Below are positions 1 through 5,152 of a stretch of 6,256 bases of DNA, piece by piece (the stretch's first letter is position 1; the number at the start of each line of letters is the position of its first letter). A program made the position numbers and the translations under genes. This stretch comes from an uncultured Saprospiraceae bacterium (lineage in GTDB: Bacteria; Bacteroidota; Bacteroidia; Chitinophagales; Saprospiraceae): positions 1 to 6,256 of the forward strand of contig CALDEO010000301.1 in NCBI GenBank assembly GCA_937942465.1, read 5' to 3'. The notes under the pieces were generated by a model. The model was not told where the DNA came from, ran no database searches, and was given only the letters and a program-made list of their open reading frames with translations.

Positions 1-1643
1 TTATCTTGAGATCCTGTGAACTGCTCATCCACATGCTTAGGCTGCCATCCACCTCCATAATCTTGGAATGAAGCACCATTGTGAGGATCCTGCATATCTC
101 TTAATGCTCCTGACGGAAATGCTGATGTACGTACTACATCCTCTCCTATCTGCCAGTCACCATCATCGATCATCACACCGAATATATCAGCAAATGACTC
201 GTTCAATGCACCTGACTCACCATAGTACTCTAGGTTAGCGGTATTCTGTACAACACCATGAGTCAACTCGTGCCCTGCCACATCTAGACTTCTAGCTAGC
301 GAAAAGAATGCATTATCTCCGTTACCATACCACATAGCGGCACCATTCCAGAATGCATTACCCATCGAGTTATCGTTTTCATCTGTTACATTGACGAAAG
401 ACACAATATTACCTCCTGATCCATTGATTGAGTTCCTACCATGTACATCTTTAAAGTACTCATATGCTTTACCAGCATTGGCATGAGCCGATACCGCCTC
501 TTCTCTACCCGACCAGTTATTACTTGTATTAGATACGTGATCATAATCAAAGTCATTGCTCTGTGGTGAGCTATCAAATGCATCCAACGTCCATATCACA
601 CCTGCAGGATCATTGGGTATTGTCCCACTCCCATTGTACATACTTCTTGATGCATCGATGAAGTACAATCTATTACTTTGTTCGTATAGTCTCAATGTTT
701 GATTCTGACCTAATAGATCAGTAGCATTGACTGTTGTAGGCCCATCAGGTGGTGTTACATTTTCGCTTTCGCTAATATGCACAAGGTCTTCTTTGTCATT
801 CGATACCTCAGATACATTGTGATCATGACTGTGATTATGCAAGCTACAACTCGCAGTAAATTTCTTTACAATCTGCCCACTGATCGCATCTACCACTACT
901 TCCCATTGATGCAATGCATCTGGATAATACTTGATTACATATGCTAGTAAAGGTCTTCTATTGTCATAATCTTGATGATATACAACCAGCTCCGTTGATA
1001 TTACATATGGCAGCAGATCTATTACTTTCTGACTTAGTTGCTTTGCATTAGGAAATTCAGCTTTCGCTAATATTTCTGCTTGGCTAATACTCAATGCTGG
1101 AGCTGTTGCAAAATCATCTCCCATGGAGTATAAGTCTCCCGTGAGCATGATCTGCTCGCCATCAATGAAGTGCAATCTCAAATCAGAGTAATATAGCTTA
1201 AGACCATTATAATACTGCTGATACTTTTTATGCAGCTCTGACTGGTCAGACAACATGATTGCTTCTTCTTTTATTTCAGATTTGGATGCATCCAAATGTA
1301 GAGACGCTTGGACATCTAATAATATCTGATCTTCGATAGAGCTAAGGTTAGATCTAGAGTTGCTATCATACTTCTTATCAAATATAATCTGACTCGCTAT
1401 CCCTTGCTCATTGCGCTTAGTGATATGCCCATTATCAATACTTGATATATTGAATTGGTACTGAGGCATCCGAGTCAATACACCATTGATATCACTTGAT
1501 GTAGTATTCAGCTTATTAGCCGGAATATTGACATCAATATGATCTGGCTTTGCAATTGGGTTTACTGCCGATTCTATTGTCTTGAATTGTGCTTGCGCAG
1601 AATAACAAAAAATCAAGCCTAATAAAGTTATCAGTATTCTCAT
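1..1643 (-). CDS. Secreted M4 (thermolysin-like) zinc metallopeptidase, 3' end cut by window
   Basis: An extracellular neutral endopeptidase of family M4; 547 codons are present and the gene runs off the window at base 1. The start is ATG at 1643, directly followed by a signal peptide (MRILITLLGLIFCYSAQA, probable cleavage before QFKT). Residues about 20-160 fit an FTP-type propeptide (KYQQYYNGLKLYYSDLRLHF near 140-159). Residues about 190-258 fit PepSY (AYVIKYY at 234, then HQWEVVVDAISG). A His-rich linker (HNHSHDH, 269-275) precedes the catalytic domain, which begins near 300. The active site is clear: HELTH at 458-462 gives zinc ligands His458 and His462 and catalytic Glu459; NESFADIFG supplies the third ligand Glu482, 24 residues after His458 exactly as in thermolysin; Tyr473 matches Tyr157. 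The visible part ends at FTGSQD, just before the expected NGGVH motif, so the His231 equivalent is off-window. Bacteroidota relatives often end in a T9SS sorting domain, which cannot be checked here. The ATG overlaps the stop of the upstream lipoprotein gene, suggesting translational coupling. Confidence 0.95.
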   Translation of the reverse strand, partial: MRILITLLGLIFCYSAQAQFKTIESAVNPIAKPDHIDVNIPANKLNTTSSDINGVLTRMPQYQFNISSIDNGHITKRNEQGIASQIIFDKKYDSNSRSNLSSIEDQILLDVQASLHLDASKSEIKEEAIMLSDQSELHKKYQQYYNGLKLYYSDLRLHFIDGEQIMLTGDLYSMGDDFATAPALSISQAEILAKAEFPNAKQLSQKVIDLLPYVISTELVVYHQDYDNRRPLLAYVIKYYPDALHQWEVVVDAISGQIVKKFTASCSLHNHSHDHNVSEVSNDKEDLVHISESENVTPPDGPTTVNATDLLGQNQTLRLYEQSNRLYFIDASRSMYNGSGTIPNDPAGVIWTLDAFDSSPQSNDFDYDHVSNTSNNWSGREEAVSAHANAGKAYEYFKDVHGRNSINGSGGNIVSFVNVTDENDNSMGNAFWNGAAMWYGNGDNAFFSLARSLDVAGHELTHGVVQNTANLEYYGESGALNESFADIFGVMIDDGDWQIGEDVVRTSAFPSGALRDMQDPHNGASFQDYGGGWQPKHVDEQFTGSQD

Positions 1644-2095
1644 TTGTCTAATGTTTTTGATTTTAATTGCTTCGTTACTAGTTGAGTCATATTCCTGTAG
1701 ATTGCTTTTACTTTAGCATCTACCGGTTTTATATCGGCACCCCACTTGAGGCTTTTTGTCATTTTATCAGGCCTATTTACATCGATAAAGTAGGTTAAAT
1801 TTCCAGGATCATTTATTTCCATGTCGTAGATACCTAGATCACCGAAAGACGAAAACAGCTGCTTGACCATCGACTTTTCCATTGGATCCAATGCCATGAA
1901 CGCTTTTGCTCTAGGTCCTTTATAATACACTCTCCCATCTTCAAGGATCTTATAAGTAGTGACTGTACCGGCAAAACCTCCTTGGTTTCCGAATGTAATC
2001 ATCGGCTGAGTATACTCTTCCAATGGGACCTGTTGTGTCTTGCAAGAAGTAAACCCTAATGTTACAATAAAGATAAAAATGTAATATGAACGCAT
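1640..2095 (-). CDS. Small lipoprotein, emfourin-like candidate inhibitor of the adjacent M4 peptidase
   Basis: A complete 151-residue protein starting at ATG 2095. Residues 1-17 are a short hydrophobic signal ending in a lipobox-like GFTSC, so Cys18 would be lipidated and the protein anchored in a membrane facing the periplasm or surface. The body starts with MITFGNQGGFAG (GGFAG at 39-43), then a strand-rich TVTTYKILEDGRVYYKG, a helix-like stretch MEKSMVKQLFSSF, the segment GNLTYFIDV, and a final helix-like VDAKVKAIYRNMTQLV. Emfourin, the small inhibitor co-transcribed with protealysin in Serratia, also has an N-terminal GGFAG-type strand followed by a helix and a second strand/helix unit; this comparison is from memory, not from an alignment. 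The stop codon shares ATGA (1640-1643) with the M4 peptidase start, so the two genes are almost certainly one operon with the lipoprotein first. Existence as a gene is confident; the inhibitor role is inference. Alternatives are a chaperone or an unrelated Bacteroidota lipoprotein family. Confidence 0.88.
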   Translation of the reverse strand: MRSYYIFIFIVTLGFTSCKTQQVPLEEYTQPMITFGNQGGFAGTVTTYKILEDGRVYYKGPRAKAFMALDPMEKSMVKQLFSSFGDLGIYDMEINDPGNLTYFIDVNRPDKMTKSLKWGADIKPVDAKVKAIYRNMTQLVTKQLKSKTLDK

Positions 2096-2115
2096 AGTTT
2101 AATATTTTAAAATAG

Positions 2116-2137
2116 GTGCCCAAAAAGTGTCGGACAC
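2116..2137. repeat. Small dyad GTGTC-G-GACAC in an IS-end-like sequence
   Basis: A perfect 5-bp inverted repeat with a single central base (2127-2137) sits next to GTGCCCAAAAA. It is more GC-rich than the surrounding AT-rich spacer. The pattern of a CCCAAAAAGTGTC run resembles the terminal repeats of some IS3-type insertion sequences, but no transposase, partner repeat or target duplication is visible. It could equally be a regulator-binding site or chance. Confidence 0.3.
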
Positions 2138-2255
2138 ATAGAATAATAGTTAATAATAGGTCAGATAGGCCAAGAATTCTCCTTTTAGACGAAGATTATT
2201 AGTAAATTAGTTAATGTTTAACACTTCATTAATAATTTTAATGCGATTTTGATGT

Positions 2256-2263
2256 TTTATTTG
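2256..2263 (+). promoter_or_regulatory. Weak candidate -7 box for the Cys-rich protein gene
   Basis: TTTATTTG matches the Bacteroidota -7 consensus TAnnTTTG at five of six defined positions. It would give a leader of roughly 40 bases before the ATG at 2311. No clear TTTG is seen at the -33 distance; only a TTTT run at 2236-2239 is nearby. This is the best candidate in the spacer, but it is weak. Confidence 0.25.
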
Positions 2264-2310
2264 TGAAGTTATTGCGAGGACAATTATTTAATCATTGTAA
2301 AATATAGAAA

Positions 2311-2859
2311 ATGAAAAAGATTTTAAGTTTAGTATTCTTACTTGCCTGCACATTCACGATGATGCAAGCACAAGATGCCGTTGCTAAAAAAGCATGTTCA
2401 AAAAGTTCAAAAGCTTGTGCTAAGTCATGTGCTGCTAAAAAAGCAAAATCAGCTGCAACGACTGCTGATGTAAATGTAACAAGAGTTGCTGCTGCTTATA
2501 TGGTAGCTGACGAAGCTGCTGCTGCAGATGAGTCAATTGAAAAAAGAGTTTGTGATAAATCAGGTTCTGTATCTTACTACCAAAAATCTGTTTGTGAAAA
2601 ATCAGGTTCTGTAAGTTGGAATGAAGTAAGCTTCTGTGATAAGTCAAAAGCTTTCAGTGCAGTGAACAAAGATGGTGCAGCTGTGCAAGTAAGCGATAAT
2701 GGTACGAAAGTAGCATCTGCTTCAAAAGAGAAAGCTTGTTGTTCTAAAGGAGCTAAAAAAGCTTGTTCGAAAGCAGATATGAAAGCTTGTGCAAAAGGAA
2801 CAAAAAAATCTTGTTCTAAAAGTGCAGTAAAAGCTACAAGTGCAGCAATGCAACAATAG
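2311..2859 (+). CDS. Secreted Cys/Lys-rich repeat protein of unknown function
   Basis: I do not recognise the family. The 182-residue protein starts at ATG 2311 with a clear signal peptide (MKKILSLVFLLACTFTMMQA, cleavage likely near AQ-D at 20-21). The mature part has 11 cysteines and is very rich in Lys, Ala and Ser. Three zones are visible. Zone one (29-46) has Cys29, 36 and 40 in CxKxxxKA-like units. Zone two (81-122) has three 14-residue repeats with Cys81, 95 and 109 exactly 14 apart (CDKSGSVSYYQKSV, CEKSGSVSWNEVSF, CDKSKAFSAVNKDG). Zone three (144-175) has four 8-residue repeats with Cys144, 152, 160 and 168 exactly 8 apart (CSKGAKKA, CSKADMKA, CAKGTKKS, CSKSAVKA), preceded by Cys143. 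Between zones one and two lies an Ala-rich, partly acidic stretch (about 59-77). No sorting domain or transmembrane segment follows the signal, so the protein is probably periplasmic or exported. Metal binding or disulfide cross-linking would fit but is inference. The gene is monocistronic, ended by the hairpin at 2885-2915. Confidence 0.9.
   Translation: MKKILSLVFLLACTFTMMQAQDAVAKKACSKSSKACAKSCAAKKAKSAATTADVNVTRVAAAYMVADEAAAADESIEKRVCDKSGSVSYYQKSVCEKSGSVSWNEVSFCDKSKAFSAVNKDGAAVQVSDNGTKVASASKEKACCSKGAKKACSKADMKACAKGTKKSCSKSAVKATSAAMQQ
2551..2676 (+). repeat. Three tandem 42-bp (14-residue) coding repeats
   Basis: Residues 81-122 of the Cys-rich protein form three consecutive 14-residue units, each beginning Cys-Asp/Glu-Lys-Ser. 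The first two share CxKSGSVS; the third keeps only CDKS and an aromatic/Ser pattern. The first two are also similar at the DNA level (AAATCAGGTTCTGTA occurs in both), suggesting fairly recent duplication. Confidence 0.85.
2740..2835 (+). repeat. Four tandem 24-bp (8-residue) Cys repeats
   Basis: Residues 144-175 of the Cys-rich protein are four 8-residue units with consensus C-S/A-K-x-x-x-K-A/S. Similar but irregularly spaced units occur near its N-terminus (residues 29-46). The DNA copies differ in several codons, so the protein pattern is conserved beyond simple recent slippage. Confidence 0.85.
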
Positions 2860-2884
2860 TAGAATACTAAATATCTAAGATATT

Positions 2885-2915
2885 AAAAGCACTGTCTATC
2901 GACAGTGCTTTTTTT
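2885..2915 (+). terminator. Intrinsic terminator after the Cys-rich protein gene
   Basis: A 12-bp perfect stem (AAAAGCACTGTC with GACAGTGCTTTT) closes a TATC loop and runs into seven T residues. It lies 25 bases after the stop codon and separates this gene from the urocanase gene, so the two are separate transcription units. Confidence 0.92.
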
Positions 2916-2980
2916 ATGCCCTATACTGAGCTGTCTTATTCACTAATAATACCGATTCTATAACTTGTTATTAAAATTAG

Positions 2981-3012
2981 TCTGTTTATCGATCTAAAAA
3001 TTAATACTTTTG
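2981..3012 (+). promoter_or_regulatory. Bacteroidota-type promoter for hutU
   Basis: TACTTTTG at 3005-3012 matches the Bacteroidota -7 consensus TAnnTTTG perfectly. About 20 bases upstream, TCTG (2981-2984) is a one-mismatch version of the -33 TTTG element. Transcription would start near 3018-3020, giving a very short leader of about 15 bases to the ATG at 3035. No operator-like dyad for a histidine or urocanate regulator is apparent. Confidence 0.6.
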
Positions 3013-3034
3013 AGATTATAAGAGATTAACAAAT

Positions 3035-5065
3035 ATGACAGCAGCAAAAGGCTTCAAAGAGCAAATATTAGAAGGAATACCGACTGACTTACCACCAAAG
3101 TATAATTACGATCAATCGGTAAGTCATGCACCAAAACGGAATATCAAAAATTCACTAACGAAGCATGAATATCAGCTTGCACTAGAGAATGCGTTGAGGT
3201 ACTTCCCTAAAGATCAACATGCAGTCTTGCTACCAGAGTTTATAGAAGAACTTGAGCAATATGGTAGGATCTATATGTATCGATTTATGCCTACATATGA
3301 TATGGTTGCACGACCATTGGATGATTACCCATACGTATCTCATCAGGCTGCCTCTATCATGTTGATGATCCAAAACAACCTTGACCCTAAAGTTGCTAAG
3401 CATCCACATGAGTTGATAACATATGGAGGTAACGGGGCTGTTTTTCAGAATTGGGCACAGTATCGTCTCAGTATGAAGTATCTTGCCAAAATGACAGACG
3501 ACCAGACGCTAGTATTGTACTCTGGTCACCCGCTAGGCCTATTTCCATCTCATGCCAATGCCCCGAGAGTCGTAGTGACCAACGGGATGATGATACCTAA
3601 TCATTCCTCAAAAGAGGACTGGAATAAATATAACGCCATGGGAGTAACCTCTTATGGACAAATGACTGCAGGATCATTTATGTATATCGGGCCACAAGGT
3701 ATTGTTCATGGTACTACGATCACACTACTCAATGCTGGACGGCTCAATAATATTGGCGACAGCAATCTAAAAGGTCGAGTATTTGTAACCTCTGGTCTAG
3801 GTGGTATGTCAGGAGCACAATCTCTGGCAGCAATCATTACAGGTGCTGTAGGAGTGCTAGCTGAGACTGATGAAGATGCAATCAACCAACGGATCACAGA
3901 TGGGTATATCAAAGAGGAATTTGTATTTACAGATCTCAAAGAACTATGCGATCAAATAGAATATCATCGTGAAAACGAACTAGCAGCGAGCTTAATATAT
4001 CATGGCAACATTGTTGCCCTTTGGGAATACTTTGTAGAACACAATATCCATATCGATCTAGGGTCAGACCAGACGTCATTACATAATATTGATGATCTTG
4101 GCTATAGCCCGATAGGATACACATTCGAGGAGGCCAAGGTGCTGCTCGATGAGAACAAAGAGAAATTTATGTCTGAGATACATGCCACCCTACGTAGACA
4201 TGTTGAAGCTATAAATACCCTATCGGCTAAAGGCATGTACTTCTGGGATTACGGTAATGCCTTCTTGAAAGAAGCAGGAAATGCGGGTGCTGATGTATGG
4301 AAAGATAAAGAAAATGAAATTTATAGATACCCGAGTTATGTAGAGGATATCATGGGACCTATGTGCTTTGATTATGGGTTTGGCCCATTCCGATGGGTAT
4401 GTACTTCTGGTAGCAAACAAGATCTAGATACCACAGATAAGATTGCCTCTGATGTGCTCAATGAGATGCTTACCACTGCAGATGAGGAAATACATTCTCA
4501 ACTAAAAGATAATATACAATGGATAGACAATGCGGATAAAAACATCCCGATTGTTGGATCTAAATCTAGAATCCTATATGCTGATGCCAACGGTAGGATC
4601 AAAATCGCCAAAGCATTTAATAAAGCAATAAAAGAAGGTCTTATCTCTGCGCCAATAGTACTTGGTAGAGATCACCATGATGTATCTGGTACCGACTCTC
4701 CGTATAGAGAGACATCCAATATATATGATGGATCAAGATTTACCGCTGATATGGCTGTACAGAACTTTGTCGGTGATGCCTTCAGAGGTGCCACGTGGAT
4801 ATCATTACATAATGGTGGTGGTGTAGGCTGGGGAGAAGTCATCAATGGAGGATTTGGTATGGTCATCGACGGTGGTGAGTCATCGGATCGTAATATCGAA
4901 TCCATGTTGCACTGGGATGTCAACAACGGTATCGCTCGTAGAAGTTGGGCTCGTAACCCCGGAGCAATATCAGCTATAAAGAGAGCTATGAATGAAAACA
5001 AAGACCTCGTTGTGACTGTACCCGCATTGGTAGATCAAGCCTTATTAGACAAACATTTAAAATAA
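3035..5065 (+). CDS. hutU: Urocanate hydratase (urocanase), long animal-like form
   Basis: Cytoplasmic NAD+-dependent enzyme of histidine catabolism, converting urocanate to 4-imidazolone-5-propanoate (EC 4.2.1.49). The protein is complete at 676 residues, longer than the roughly 555 residues of Pseudomonas/Bacillus HutU and similar to animal UROC1. Diagnostic segments: YGGNGAVFQNW, SYGQMTAGSFMYIGPQGIVHGTT, the nucleotide-binding loop GLGGMSGAQ (254-262), GPMCFDYGFGPFRWVCTSG (441-459), SAPIVLGRDHHDVSGTDSPYRETS (RDHHD at 545-549), and SLHNGGGVGWGEVINGGFG (HNGGG at 592-596). The N-terminal part (about 1-110) includes an extension not found in short bacterial forms. The usual bacterial decapeptide FQGLPARICW, which carries the reactive Cys410 of Pseudomonas, aligns by eye with VGSKSRILY, so that Cys is replaced by Leu514. 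The ATG at 3035 lies just after a good promoter, and the next in-frame Met (residue 80) would lose conserved sequence. No hutH, hutI or hutG neighbour is present; the gene is flanked by terminators and stands alone. Confidence 0.97.
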   Translation: MTAAKGFKEQILEGIPTDLPPKYNYDQSVSHAPKRNIKNSLTKHEYQLALENALRYFPKDQHAVLLPEFIEELEQYGRIYMYRFMPTYDMVARPLDDYPYVSHQAASIMLMIQNNLDPKVAKHPHELITYGGNGAVFQNWAQYRLSMKYLAKMTDDQTLVLYSGHPLGLFPSHANAPRVVVTNGMMIPNHSSKEDWNKYNAMGVTSYGQMTAGSFMYIGPQGIVHGTTITLLNAGRLNNIGDSNLKGRVFVTSGLGGMSGAQSLAAIITGAVGVLAETDEDAINQRITDGYIKEEFVFTDLKELCDQIEYHRENELAASLIYHGNIVALWEYFVEHNIHIDLGSDQTSLHNIDDLGYSPIGYTFEEAKVLLDENKEKFMSEIHATLRRHVEAINTLSAKGMYFWDYGNAFLKEAGNAGADVWKDKENEIYRYPSYVEDIMGPMCFDYGFGPFRWVCTSGSKQDLDTTDKIASDVLNEMLTTADEEIHSQLKDNIQWIDNADKNIPIVGSKSRILYADANGRIKIAKAFNKAIKEGLISAPIVLGRDHHDVSGTDSPYRETSNIYDGSRFTADMAVQNFVGDAFRGATWISLHNGGGVGWGEVINGGFGMVIDGGESSDRNIESMLHWDVNNGIARRSWARNPGAISAIKRAMNENKDLVVTVPALVDQALLDKHLK

Positions 5066-5083
5066 TACGAGATCAATATATAA

Positions 5084-5137
5084 GGTATAAAAAAAGAGCC
5101 TACAATTATTACTAATTGTAGGCTCTCTTTTTATACC
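5084..5137. terminator. Bidirectional intrinsic terminator between convergent genes
   Basis: Two 25-base arms (5084-5108 and 5113-5137) pair with one mismatch around a TTAC loop. The core GAGCCTACAATTA stem is flanked by an A7 run on the left and a T5 run on the right, so it reads as stem plus U-tract in both directions. It sits 19 bases after the hutU stop and 15 bases after the stop of the minus-strand surface-protein gene, and would end both transcripts. Confidence 0.9.
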
Positions 5138-5152
5138 TGTGCTTATTATCTA

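Larger units (their letters stand above)
2096..2310. other. AT-rich divergent intergenic region
   Basis: These 215 bases separate the divergently transcribed lipoprotein/peptidase operon (minus) and the Cys-rich protein gene (plus), so they must contain both start regions. No ORF of note or RNA gene is visible. A perfect AT palindrome, TATTTTAAAATA (2103-2114), lies just upstream of the minus-strand ATG. On the minus strand I find no good match to the Bacteroidota TTTG/TAnnTTTG promoter. Neither gene has a Shine-Dalgarno sequence, which is usual in this phylum. Confidence 0.6.

Noticed and set aside
386..583. Minus-strand 65-residue ORF inside the M4 gene
   Set aside because: It is in another frame within the clearly coding M4 catalytic domain and has no family resemblance.
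2103..2114. TATTTTAAAATA palindrome as an operator
   Set aside because: A pure A/T 12-bp palindrome is expected by chance in such an AT-rich spacer, and there is no second copy to support a regulator site.
2127..2137. GTGTC/GACAC dyad followed on the minus strand by TTTTT as a terminator
   Set aside because: A 5-bp stem with a one-base loop cannot fold as a stable terminator hairpin, and it lies upstream, not downstream, of the minus-strand operon.
2435..2647. Minus-strand 70-residue Leu/Gln-rich ORF
   Set aside because: It is antisense to the repeat region of the Cys-rich protein; its low-complexity composition is the complement of Ala/Lys/Ser codons.
4672..5001. Minus-strand 109-residue ORF inside hutU
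   Set aside because: It lies opposite the most conserved part of urocanase; the open frame follows from the codon pattern of the real gene. The other minus-strand frames within 3706-4420 are rejected for the same reason.
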